Of a stretch of 64,000 bases of DNA, positions 50,836 to 63,955 are shown piece after piece. The stretch's first letter is position 1; each line of letters starts with the position of its first letter. This stretch comes from Pseudeuparius sepicola. Taxonomy: Eukaryota > Arthropoda > Insecta > Coleoptera > Anthribidae. Location of the stretch: assembly GCA_963920635.1 (NCBI GenBank), contig OY987308.1, positions 1,120,225-1,184,224 on the forward strand, in the 5' to 3' direction. Made by a program: the position numbers and the translations under genes. The notes under the pieces were generated by a model, which had not been told where the DNA came from, ran no database searches, and worked only from the letters and a program-made list of their open reading frames with translations.

Positions 50836-53800
50836 CATTTGCCAGGCCGTAGGAAAAACACGTCAGGCGAAAAACTGTCAAAACTCTGTATATCCCGGAC
50901 AAAAAAAAATCGCCATTTCTTTATGATTCGATGTGCGCCAACGGCGCCTTGTAAAAACTATTGGAGAGGGTCTCCCCCACACCCCATACAACGCCGAAAC
51001 ATTTGCCAGGCCGTAGGAAATAAACTACAGGCGAAAAACCGTCAAAAATCTGTATATCCCGGACAAAAAAAAATCGCCATTTCTTTATGATTCGATGTGC
51101 GCCAACGGCGCCTTGTAAAAACTGTTGGAGAGGGTCTCCCCCACACCCCATACAACGTCGAAACATTTGCCAGGCCGTAGGAAATAAACTACAGGCGAAA
51201 AACCGTCAAAAATCTGTATATCCCGGACAAAAAAAAATCGCCATTTCTTTATGATTCGATGTGCGCCAACGGCGCCTTGTAAAAACTGTTGGGGAGGGTC
51301 CCCCCTACAACCCATACAACGCCGAAACATTTGCCAGGCCGTAGGAAAAACACGACAGGCGAAAAACTGTCAAAACTCTGTATATCCCGGACAAAAAAAA
51401 ATCGCCATTTCTTTATGATTCGATGTGCGCCAACGGCGCCTTGTAAAAACTATTGGAGAGGGTCTCCCCCACACCCCATACAACGCCGAAACATTTGCCA
51501 GGCCGTAGGAAATAAACTACAGGCGAAAAACCGTCAAAAATCTGTATATCCCGGACAAAAAAAAATCGCCATTTCTTTATGATTCGATGTGCGCCAACGG
51601 CGCCTTGTAAAAACTGTTGGGGAGGGTCCCCCCTACAACCCATACAACGCCGAAACATTTGCCAGGCCGTAGGAAAAACACGTCAGGCGAAAAACTGTCA
51701 AAACTCTGTATATCCCGGACAAAAAAAAATCGCCATTTCTTTATGATTCGATGTGCGCCAACGGCGCCTTGTAAAAACTGTTGGGGAGGGTCCCCCCTAC
51801 AACCCATACAACGCCGAAACATTTGCCAGGCCGTAGGAAAAACACGACAGGCGAAAAACTGTCAAAACTCTGTATATCCCGGACAAAAAAAAATCGCCAT
51901 TTCTTTATGATTCGATGTGCGCCAACGGCGCCTTGTAAAAACTGTTGGGGAGGGTCCCCCCTACAACCCATACAACGCCGAAACATTTGCCAGGCCGTAG
52001 GAAAAACACGACAGGCGAAAAACTGTCAAAACTCTGTATATCCCGGACAAAAAAAAATCGCCATTTCTTTATGATTCGATGTGCGCCAACGGCGCCTTGT
52101 AAAAACTGTTGGGGAGGGTCCCCCCTACAACCCATACAACGCCGAAACATTTGCCAGGCCGTAGGAAAAACACGTCAGGCGAAAAACTGTCAAAACTCTG
52201 TATATCCCGGACAAAAAAAAATCGCCATTTCTTTATGATTCGATGTGCGCCAACGGCGCCTTGTAAAAACTGTTGGGGAGGGTCCCCCCTACAACCCATA
52301 CAACGCCGAAACATTTGCCAGGCCGTAGGAAAAACACGACAGGCGAAAAACTGTCAAAACTCTGTATATCCCGGACAAAAAAAAATCGCCATTTCTTTAT
52401 GATTCGATGTGCGCCAACGGCGCCTTGTAAAAACTATTGGAGAGGGTCTCCCCCACACCCCATACAACGCCGAAACATTTGCCAGGCCGTAGGAAATAAA
52501 CTACAGGCGAAAAACCGTCAAAAATCTGTATATCCCGGACAAAAAAAAATCGCCATTTCTTTATGATTCGATGTGCGCCAACGGCGCCTTGTAAAAACTG
52601 TTGGGGAGGGTCCCCCCTACAACCCATACAACGCCGAAACATTTGCCAGGCCGTAGGAAAAACACGTCAGGCGAAAAACTGTCAAAACTCTGTATATCCC
52701 GGACAAAAAAAAATCGCCATTTCTTTATGATTCGATGTGCGCCAACGGCGCCTTGTAAAAACTGTTGGGGAGGGTCCCCCCTACAACCCATACAACGCCG
52801 AAACATTTGCCAGGCCGTAGGAAAAACACGACAGGCGAAAAACTGTCAAAAATCTGTATATCCCGGACAAAAAAAAATCGCCATTTCTTTATGATTCGAT
52901 GTGCGCCAACGGCGCCTTGTAAAAACTGTTGGGGAGGGTCCCCCCTACAACCCATACAACGCCGAAACATTTGCCAGGCCGTAGGAAAAACACGTCAGGC
53001 GAAAAACTGTCAAAACTCTGTATATCCCGGACAAAAAAAAATCGCCATTTCTTTATGATTCGATGTGCGCCAACGGCGCCTTGTAAAAACTGTTGGAGAG
53101 GGTCTCCCCCACACCCCATACAACGCAGAAACATTTGCCAGGCCGTAGGAAAAACACGTCAGGCGAAAAACTGTCAAAACTCTGTATATCCCGGACAAAA
53201 AAAAATCGCCATTTCTTTATGATTCGATGTGCGCCAACGGCGCCTTGTAAAAACTGTTGGGGAGGGTCCCCCCTACAACCCATACAACGCCGAAACATTT
53301 GCCAGGCCGTAGGAAAAACACGACAGGCGAAAAACTGTCAAAACTCTGTATATCCCGGACAAAAAAAAATCGCCATTTCTTTATGATTCGATGTGCGCCA
53401 ACGGCGCCTTGTAAAAACTATTGGAGAGGGTCTCCCCCACACCCCATACAACGCCGAAACATTTGCCAGGCCGTAGGAAATAAACTACAGGCGAAAAACC
53501 GTCAAAAATCTGTATATCCCGGACAAAAAAAAATCGCCATTTCTTTATGATTCGATGTGCGCCAACGGCGCCTTGTAAAAACTGTTGGAGAGGGTCTCCC
53601 CCACACCCCATACAACGCCGAAACATTTGCCAGGCCGTAGGAAAAACACGTCAGGCGAAAAACTGTCAAAACTCTGTATATCCCGGACAAAAAAAAATCG
53701 CCATTTCTTTATGATTCGATGTGCGCCAACGGCGCCTTGTAAAAACTATTGGAGAGGGTCTCCCCCACACCCCATACAACGCCGAAACATTTGCCAGGCC

Positions 53801-54443
53801 GTAGGAAAAACACGACAGGCGAAAAACTGTCAAAACTCTGTATATCCCGGACAAAAAAAAATCGCCATTTCTTTATGATTCGATGTGCGCCAACGGCGCC
53901 TTGTAAAAACTGTTGGAGAGGGTCTCCCCCACACCCCATACAACGCCGAAACATTTGCCAGGCCGTAGGAAATAAACTACAGGCGAAAAACCGTCAAAAC
54001 TCTGTATATCCCGGACAAAAAAAAATCGCCATTTCTTTATGATTCGATGTGCGCCAACGGCGCCTTGTAAAAACTATTGGAGAGGGTCTCCCCCACACCC
54101 CATACAACGCCGAAACATTTGCCAGGCCGTAGGAAATAAACTACAGGCGAAAAACCGTCAAAAATCTGTATATCCCGGACAAAAAAAAATCGCCATTTCT
54201 TTATGATTCGATGTGCGCCAACGGCGCCTTGTAAAAACTGTTGGGGAGGGTCCCCCCTACAACCCATACAACGCCGAAACATTTGCCAGGCCGTAGGAAA
54301 AACACGTCAGGCGAAAAACTGTCAAAACTCTGTATATCCCGGACAAAAAAAAATCGCCATTTCTTTATGATTCGATGTGCGCCAACGGCGCCTTGTAAAA
54401 ACTGTTGGGGAGGGTCCCCCCTACAACCCATACAACGCCGAAA
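50836..54443 (+). repeat. 22-mer HOR, copy 3
   Basis: Same 22-unit order. Private marks fall at 51,158 and 53,127, again at +3,608. No difference from copies 1 and 2 was noticed. Confidence 0.93.
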
Positions 54444-57400
54444 CATTTGCCAGGCCGTAGGAAAAACACGTCAGGCGAAAAACTGTCAAAACTCTGTATA
54501 TCCCGGACAAAAAAAAATCGCCATTTCTTTATGATTCGATGTGCGCCAACGGCGCCTTGTAAAAACTATTGGAGAGGGTCTCCCCCACACCCCATACAAC
54601 GCCGAAACATTTGCCAGGCCGTAGGAAATAAACTACAGGCGAAAAACCGTCAAAAATCTGTATATCCCGGACAAAAAAAAATCGCCATTTCTTTATGATT
54701 CGATGTGCGCCAACGGCGCCTTGTAAAAACTGTTGGAGAGGGTCTCCCCCACACCCCATACAACGTCGAAACATTTGCCAGGCCGTAGGAAATAAACTAC
54801 AGGCGAAAAACCGTCAAAAATCTGTATATCCCGGACAAAAAAAAATCGCCATTTCTTTATGATTCGATGTGCGCCAACGGCGCCTTGTAAAAACTGTTGG
54901 GGAGGGTCCCCCCTACAACCCATACAACGCCGAAACATTTGCCAGGCCGTAGGAAAAACACGACAGGCGAAAAACTGTCAAAACTCTGTATATCCCGGAC
55001 AAAAAAAAATCGCCATTTCTTTATGATTCGATGTGCGCCAACGGCGCCTTGTAAAAACTATTGGAGAGGGTCTCCCCCACACCCCATACAACGCCGAAAC
55101 ATTTGCCAGGCCGTAGGAAATAAACTACAGGCGAAAAACCGTCAAAAATCTGTATATCCCGGACAAAAAAAAATCGCCATTTCTTTATGATTCGATGTGC
55201 GCCAACGGCGCCTTGTAAAAACTGTTGGGGAGGGTCCCCCCTACAACCCATACAACGCCGAAACATTTGCCAGGCCGTAGGAAAAACACGTCAGGCGAAA
55301 AACTGTCAAAACTCTGTATATCCCGGACAAAAAAAAATCGCCATTTCTTTATGATTCGATGTGCGCCAACGGCGCCTTGTAAAAACTGTTGGGGAGGGTC
55401 CCCCCTACAACCCATACAACGCCGAAACATTTGCCAGGCCGTAGGAAAAACACGACAGGCGAAAAACTGTCAAAACTCTGTATATCCCGGACAAAAAAAA
55501 ATCGCCATTTCTTTATGATTCGATGTGCGCCAACGGCGCCTTGTAAAAACTGTTGGGGAGGGTCCCCCCTACAACCCATACAACGCCGAAACATTTGCCA
55601 GGCCGTAGGAAAAACACGACAGGCGAAAAACTGTCAAAACTCTGTATATCCCGGACAAAAAAAAATCGCCATTTCTTTATGATTCGATGTGCGCCAACGG
55701 CGCCTTGTAAAAACTGTTGGGGAGGGTCCCCCCTACAACCCATACAACGCCGAAACATTTGCCAGGCCGTAGGAAAAACACGTCAGGCGAAAAACTGTCA
55801 AAACTCTGTATATCCCGGACAAAAAAAAATCGCCATTTCTTTATGATTCGATGTGCGCCAACGGCGCCTTGTAAAAACTGTTGGGGAGGGTCCCCCCTAC
55901 AACCCATACAACGCCGAAACATTTGCCAGGCCGTAGGAAAAACACGACAGGCGAAAAACTGTCAAAACTCTGTATATCCCGGACAAAAAAAAATCGCCAT
56001 TTCTTTATGATTCGATGTGCGCCAACGGCGCCTTGTAAAAACTATTGGAGAGGGTCTCCCCCACACCCCATACAACGCCGAAACATTTGCCAGGCCGTAG
56101 GAAATAAACTACAGGCGAAAAACCGTCAAAAATCTGTATATCCCGGACAAAAAAAAATCGCCATTTCTTTATGATTCGATGTGCGCCAACGGCGCCTTGT
56201 AAAAACTGTTGGGGAGGGTCCCCCCTACAACCCATACAACGCCGAAACATTTGCCAGGCCGTAGGAAAAACACGTCAGGCGAAAAACTGTCAAAACTCTG
56301 TATATCCCGGACAAAAAAAAATCGCCATTTCTTTATGATTCGATGTGCGCCAACGGCGCCTTGTAAAAACTGTTGGGGAGGGTCCCCCCTACAACCCATA
56401 CAACGCCGAAACATTTGCCAGGCCGTAGGAAAAACACGACAGGCGAAAAACTGTCAAAAATCTGTATATCCCGGACAAAAAAAAATCGCCATTTCTTTAT
56501 GATTCGATGTGCGCCAACGGCGCCTTGTAAAAACTGTTGGGGAGGGTCCCCCCTACAACCCATACAACGCCGAAACATTTGCCAGGCCGTAGGAAAAACA
56601 CGTCAGGCGAAAAACTGTCAAAACTCTGTATATCCCGGACAAAAAAAAATCGCCATTTCTTTATGATTCGATGTGCGCCAACGGCGCCTTGTAAAAACTG
56701 TTGGAGAGGGTCTCCCCCACACCCCATACAACGCAGAAACATTTGCCAGGCCGTAGGAAAAACACGTCAGGCGAAAAACTGTCAAAACTCTGTATATCCC
56801 GGACAAAAAAAAATCGCCATTTCTTTATGATTCGATGTGCGCCAACGGCGCCTTGTAAAAACTGTTGGGGAGGGTCCCCCCTACAACCCATACAACGCCG
56901 AAACATTTGCCAGGCCGTAGGAAAAACACGACAGGCGAAAAACTGTCAAAACTCTGTATATCCCGGACAAAAAAAAATCGCCATTTCTTTATGATTCGAT
57001 GTGCGCCAACGGCGCCTTGTAAAAACTATTGGAGAGGGTCTCCCCCACACCCCATACAACGCCGAAACATTTGCCAGGCCGTAGGAAATAAACTACAGGC
57101 GAAAAACCGTCAAAAATCTGTATATCCCGGACAAAAAAAAATCGCCATTTCTTTATGATTCGATGTGCGCCAACGGCGCCTTGTAAAAACTGTTGGAGAG
57201 GGTCTCCCCCACACCCCATACAACGCCGAAACATTTGCCAGGCCGTAGGAAAAACACGTCAGGCGAAAAACTGTCAAAACTCTGTATATCCCGGACAAAA
57301 AAAAATCGCCATTTCTTTATGATTCGATGTGCGCCAACGGCGCCTTGTAAAAACTATTGGAGAGGGTCTCCCCCACACCCCATACAACGCCGAAACATTT

Positions 57401-58051
57401 GCCAGGCCGTAGGAAAAACACGACAGGCGAAAAACTGTCAAAACTCTGTATATCCCGGACAAAAAAAAATCGCCATTTCTTTATGATTCGATGTGCGCCA
57501 ACGGCGCCTTGTAAAAACTGTTGGAGAGGGTCTCCCCCACACCCCATACAACGCCGAAACATTTGCCAGGCCGTAGGAAATAAACTACAGGCGAAAAACC
57601 GTCAAAACTCTGTATATCCCGGACAAAAAAAAATCGCCATTTCTTTATGATTCGATGTGCGCCAACGGCGCCTTGTAAAAACTATTGGAGAGGGTCTCCC
57701 CCACACCCCATACAACGCCGAAACATTTGCCAGGCCGTAGGAAATAAACTACAGGCGAAAAACCGTCAAAAATCTGTATATCCCGGACAAAAAAAAATCG
57801 CCATTTCTTTATGATTCGATGTGCGCCAACGGCGCCTTGTAAAAACTGTTGGGGAGGGTCCCCCCTACAACCCATACAACGCCGAAACATTTGCCAGGCC
57901 GTAGGAAAAACACGTCAGGCGAAAAACTGTCAAAACTCTGTATATCCCGGACAAAAAAAAATCGCCATTTCTTTATGATTCGATGTGCGCCAACGGCGCC
58001 TTGTAAAAACTGTTGGGGAGGGTCCCCCCTACAACCCATACAACGCCGAAA
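54444..58051 (+). repeat. 22-mer HOR, copy 4
   Basis: Same 22-unit order. Private marks fall at 54,766 and 56,735, again at +3,608. This is the last complete copy. Confidence 0.93.
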
Positions 58052-60067
58052 CATTTGCCAGGCCGTAGGAAAAACACGTCAGGCGAAAAACTGTCAAAAC
58101 TCTGTATATCCCGGACAAAAAAAAATCGCCATTTCTTTATGATTCGATGTGCGCCAACGGCGCCTTGTAAAAACTATTGGAGAGGGTCTCCCCCACACCC
58201 CATACAACGCCGAAACATTTGCCAGGCCGTAGGAAATAAACTACAGGCGAAAAACCGTCAAAAATCTGTATATCCCGGACAAAAAAAAATCGCCATTTCT
58301 TTATGATTCGATGTGCGCCAACGGCGCCTTGTAAAAACTGTTGGAGAGGGTCTCCCCCACACCCCATACAACGTCGAAACATTTGCCAGGCCGTAGGAAA
58401 TAAACTACAGGCGAAAAACCGTCAAAAATCTGTATATCCCGGACAAAAAAAAATCGCCATTTCTTTATGATTCGATGTGCGCCAACGGCGCCTTGTAAAA
58501 ACTGTTGGGGAGGGTCCCCCCTACAACCCATACAACGCCGAAACATTTGCCAGGCCGTAGGAAAAACACGACAGGCGAAAAACTGTCAAAACTCTGTATA
58601 TCCCGGACAAAAAAAAATCGCCATTTCTTTATGATTCGATGTGCGCCAACGGCGCCTTGTAAAAACTATTGGAGAGGGTCTCCCCCACACCCCATACAAC
58701 GCCGAAACATTTGCCAGGCCGTAGGAAATAAACTACAGGCGAAAAACCGTCAAAAATCTGTATATCCCGGACAAAAAAAAATCGCCATTTCTTTATGATT
58801 CGATGTGCGCCAACGGCGCCTTGTAAAAACTGTTGGGGAGGGTCCCCCCTACAACCCATACAACGCCGAAACATTTGCCAGGCCGTAGGAAAAACACGTC
58901 AGGCGAAAAACTGTCAAAACTCTGTATATCCCGGACAAAAAAAAATCGCCATTTCTTTATGATTCGATGTGCGCCAACGGCGCCTTGTAAAAACTGTTGG
59001 GGAGGGTCCCCCCTACAACCCATACAACGCCGAAACATTTGCCAGGCCGTAGGAAAAACACGACAGGCGAAAAACTGTCAAAACTCTGTATATCCCGGAC
59101 AAAAAAAAATCGCCATTTCTTTATGATTCGATGTGCGCCAACGGCGCCTTGTAAAAACTGTTGGGGAGGGTCCCCCCTACAACCCATACAACGCCGAAAC
59201 ATTTGCCAGGCCGTAGGAAAAACACGACAGGCGAAAAACTGTCAAAACTCTGTATATCCCGGACAAAAAAAAATCGCCATTTCTTTATGATTCGATGTGC
59301 GCCAACGGCGCCTTGTAAAAACTGTTGGGGAGGGTCCCCCCTACAACCCATACAACGCCGAAACATTTGCCAGGCCGTAGGAAAAACACGTCAGGCGAAA
59401 AACTGTCAAAACTCTGTATATCCCGGACAAAAAAAAATCGCCATTTCTTTATGATTCGATGTGCGCCAACGGCGCCTTGTAAAAACTGTTGGGGAGGGTC
59501 CCCCCTACAACCCATACAACGCCGAAACATTTGCCAGGCCGTAGGAAAAACACGACAGGCGAAAAACTGTCAAAACTCTGTATATCCCGGACAAAAAAAA
59601 ATCGCCATTTCTTTATGATTCGATGTGCGCCAACGGCGCCTTGTAAAAACTATTGGAGAGGGTCTCCCCCACACCCCATACAACGCCGAAACATTTGCCA
59701 GGCCGTAGGAAATAAACTACAGGCGAAAAACCGTCAAAAATCTGTATATCCCGGACAAAAAAAAATCGCCATTTCTTTATGATTCGATGTGCGCCAACGG
59801 CGCCTTGTAAAAACTGTTGGGGAGGGTCCCCCCTACAACCCATACAACGCCGAAACATTTGCCAGGCCGTAGGAAAAACACGTCAGGCGAAAAACTGTCA
59901 AAACTCTGTATATCCCGGACAAAAAAAAATCGCCATTTCTTTATGATTCGATGTGCGCCAACGGCGCCTTGTAAAAACTGTTGGGGAGGGTCCCCCCTAC
60001 AACCCATACAACGCCGAAACATTTGCCAGGCCGTAGGAAAAACACGACAGGCGAAAAACTGTCAAAA
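58052..60067 (+). repeat. 22-mer HOR, copy 5, partial (12.3 units)
   Basis: Units 1-12 match, including the cgtcgaaac mark at 58,374. Agreement ends at 60,068, where C replaces the A expected for the aK unit 13 (compare 56,460). The units from 59,528 onward (aY nKG tG aG aG tG, to 60,511) equal units 4-9 instead. The array therefore seems to have slipped by one 6-mer subunit (984 bp) before ending. Confidence 0.88.
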
Positions 60068-62479
60068 CTCTGTATATCCCGGACAAAAAAAAATCGCCAT
60101 TTCTTTATGATTCGATGTGCGCCAACGGCGCCTTGTAAAAACTGTTGGGGAGGGTCCCCCCTACAACCCATACAACGCCGAAACATTTGCCAGGCCGTAG
60201 GAAAAACACGACAGGCGAAAAACTGTCAAAACTCTGTATATCCCGGACAAAAAAAAATCGCCATTTCTTTATGATTCGATGTGCGCCAACGGCGCCTTGT
60301 AAAAACTGTTGGGGAGGGTCCCCCCTACAACCCATACAACGCCGAAACATTTGCCAGGCCGTAGGAAAAACACGTCAGGCGAAAAACTGTCAAAACTCTG
60401 TATATCCCGGACAAAAAAAAATCGCCATTTCTTTATGATTCGATGTGCGCCAACGGCGCCTTGTAAAAACTGTTGGGGAGGGTCCCCCCTACAACCCATA
60501 CAACGCCGAAACATTTGCCAGGCCGTAGGAAAAACACGACAGGCGAAAAACTGTCAAAACTCTGTATATCCCGGACAAAAAAAAATCGCCATTTCTTTAT
60601 GATTCGATGTGCGCCAACGGCGCCTTGTAAAAACTGTTGGGGAGGGTCCCCCCTACAACCCATACAACGCCGAAACATTTGCCAGGCCGTAGGAAAAACA
60701 CGACAGGCGAAAAACTGTCAAAACTCTGTATATCCCGGACAAAAAAAAATCGCCATTTCTTTATGATTCGATGTGCGCCAACGGCGCCTTGTAAAAACTG
60801 TTGGGGAGGGTCCCCCCTACAACCCATACAACGCCGAAACATTTGCCAGGCCGTAGGAAAAACACGTCAGGCGAAAAACTGTCAAAACTCTGTATATCCC
60901 GGACAAAAAAAAATCGCCATTTCTTTATGATTCGATGTGCGCCAACGGCGCCTTGTAAAAACTATTGGAGAGGGTCTCCCCCACACCCCATACAACGCCG
61001 AAACATTTGCCAGGCCGTAGGAAATAAACTACAGGCGAAAAACCGTCAAAAATCTGTATATCCCGGACAAAAAAAAATCGCCATTTCTTTATGATTCGAT
61101 GTGCGCCAACGGCGCCTTGTAAAAACTGTTGGGGAGGGTCCCCCCTACAACCCATACAACGCCGAAACATTTGCCAGGCCGTAGGAAAAACACGACAGGC
61201 GAAAAACTGTCAAAACTCTGTATATCCCGGACAAAAAAAAATCGCCATTTCTTTATGATTCGATGTGCGCCAACGGCGCCTTGTAAAAACTGTTGGGGAG
61301 GGTCCCCCCTACAACCCATACAACGCCGAAACATTTGCCAGGCCGTAGGAAAAACACGTCAGGCGAAAAACTGTCAAAACTCTGTATATCCCGGACAAAA
61401 AAAAATCGCCATTTCTTTATGATTCGATGTGCGCCAACGGCGCCTTGTAAAAACTATTGGAGAGGGTCTCCCCCACACCCCATACAACGCCGAAACATTT
61501 GCCAGGCCGTAGGAAATAAACTACAGGCGAAAAACCGTCAAAAATCTGTATATCCCGGACAAAAAAAAATCGCCATTTCTTTATGATTCGATGTGCGCCA
61601 ACGGCGCCTTGTAAAAACTGTTGGGGAGGGTCCCCCCTACAACCCATACAACGCCGAAACATTTGCCAGGCCGTAGGAAAAACACGACAGGCGAAAAACT
61701 GTCAAAACTCTGTATATCCCGGACAAAAAAAAATCGCCATTTCTTTATGATTCGATGTGCGCCAACGGCGCCTTGTAAAAACTGTTGGGGAGGGTCCCCC
61801 CTACAACCCATACAACGCCGAAACATTTGCCAGGCCGTAGGAAAAACACGACAGGCGAAAAACTGTCAAAACTCTGTATATCCCGGACAAAAAAAAATCG
61901 CCATTTCTTTATGATTCGATGTGCGCCAACGGCGCCTTGTAAAAACTGTTGGGGAGGGTCCCCCCTACAACCCATACAACGCCGAAACATTTGCCAGGCC
62001 GTAGGAAAAACACGACAGGCGAAAAACTGTCAAAACTCTGTATATCCCGGACAAAAAAAAATCGCCATTTCTTTATGATTCGATGTGCGCCAACGGCGCC
62101 TTGTAAAAACTGTTGGGGAGGGTCCCCCCTACAACCCATACAACGCCGAAACATTTGCCAGGCCGTAGGAAAAACACGTCAGGCGAAAAACTGTCAAAAC
62201 TCTGTATATCCCGGACAAAAAAAAATCGCCATTTCTTTATGATTCGATGTGCGCCAACGGCGCCTTGTAAAAACTATTGGAGAGGGTCTCCCCCACACCC
62301 CATACAACGCCGAAACATTTGCCAGGCCGTAGGAAATAAACTACAGGCGAAAAACCGTCAAAAATCTGTATATCCCGGACAAAAAAAAATCGCCATTTCT
62401 TTATGATTCGATGTGCGCCAACGGCGCCTTGTAAAAACTGTTGGGGAGGGTCCCCCCTACAACCCATACAACGCCGAAA
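60068..62479 (+). repeat. Segment with repeated tY nKG aG trimers
   Basis: After the remainder of an aG unit the order is aG, tG, aG, aG, then tY nKG aG (60,840), tY nKG aG (61,332), aG, aG, tY nKG (62,152). The trimer is the one seen at 4,101-5,084. All units are 164 bp and I saw no private marks. Confidence 0.75.
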
Positions 62480-63955
62480 CATTTGCCAGGCCGTAGGAAA
62501 TAAACTACAGGCGAAAAACCGTCAAAACTCTGTATATCCCGGACAAAAAAAAATCGCCATTTCTTTATGATTCGATGTGCGCCAACGGCGCCTTGTAAAA
62601 ACTATTGGAGAGGGTCTCCCCCACACCCCATACAACGCCGAAACATTTGCCAGGCCGTAGGAAAAACACGACAGGCGAAAAACTGTCAAAACTCTGTATA
62701 TCCCGGACAAAAAAAAATCGCCATTTCTTTATGATTCGATGTGCGCCAACGGCGCCTTGTAAAAACTATTGGAGAGGGTCTCCCCCACACCCCATACAAC
62801 GCCGAAACATTTGCCAGGCCGTAGGAAAAACACGACAGGCGAAAAACTGTCAAAACTCTGTATATCCCGGACAAAAAAAAATCGCCATTTCTTTATGATT
62901 CGATGTGCGCCAACGGCGCCTTGTAAAAACTGTTGGGGAGGGTCCCCCCTACAACCCATACAACGCCGAAACATTTGCCAGGCCGTAGGAAATAAACTAC
63001 AGGCGAAAAACCGTCAAAACTCTGTATATCCCGGACAAAAAAAAATCGCCATTTCTTTATGATTCGATGTGCGCCAACGGCGCCTTGTAAAAACTATTGG
63101 AGAGGGTCTCCCCCACACCCCATACAACGCCGAAACATTTGCCAGGCCGTAGGAAAAACACGACAGGCGAAAAACTGTCAAAACTCTGTATATCCCGGAC
63201 AAAAAAAAATCGCCATTTCTTTATGATTCGATGTGCGCCAACGGCGCCTTGTAAAAACTATTGGAGAGGGTCTCCCCCACACCCCATACAACGCCGAAAC
63301 ATTTGCCAGGCCGTAGGAAAAACACGACAGGCGAAAAACTGTCAAAACTCTGTATATCCCGGACAAAAAAAAATCGCCATTTCTTTATGATTCGATGTGC
63401 GCCAACGGCGCCTTGTAAAAACTGTTGGGGAGGGTCCCCCCTACAACCCATACAACGCCGAAACATTTGCCAGGCCGTAGGAAATAAACTACAGGCGAAA
63501 AACCGTCAAAACTCTGTATATCCCGGACAAAAAAAAATCGCCATTTCTTTATGATTCGATGTGCGCCAACGGCGCCTTGTAAAAACTATTGGAGAGGGTC
63601 TCCCCCACACCCCATACAACGCAGAAACATTTGCCAGGCCGTAGGAAAAACACGACAGGCGAAAAACTGTCAAAACTCTGTATATCCCGGACAAAAAAAA
63701 ATCGCCATTTCTTTATGATTCGATGTGCGCCAACGGCGCCTTGTAAAAACTGTTGGAGAGGGTCTCCCCCACACCCCATACAACGCCGAAACATTTGCCA
63801 GGCCGTAGGAAAAACACGACAGGCGAAAAACTGTCAAAACTCTGTATATCCCGGACAAAAAAAAATCGCCATTTCTTTATGATTCGATGTGCGCCAACGG
63901 CGCCTTGTAAAAACTGTTGGGGAGGGTCCCCCCTACAACCCATACAACGCCGAAA
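62480..63955 (+). repeat. Trimer HOR (nSY aY aG), three copies of 492 bp
   Basis: Monomers at 62,480, 62,972 and 63,464 are nSY, each followed by two a-type units. The first two copies read nSY aY aG, and the third reads nSY aE aG. The third copy's nSY unit ends cgcagaaac (A at 63,623), the mark otherwise confined to unit 14 of the 22-mer HOR. Confidence 0.8.

Noticed and set aside
43484..60067. Assembly duplication as the main explanation of the 22-mer HOR
   Set aside because: It cannot be excluded without reads. However, HORs of several other periods with differing private marks exist elsewhere in the window, and the ends of this array have distinct, non-repeated junctions, which fits natural amplification better.
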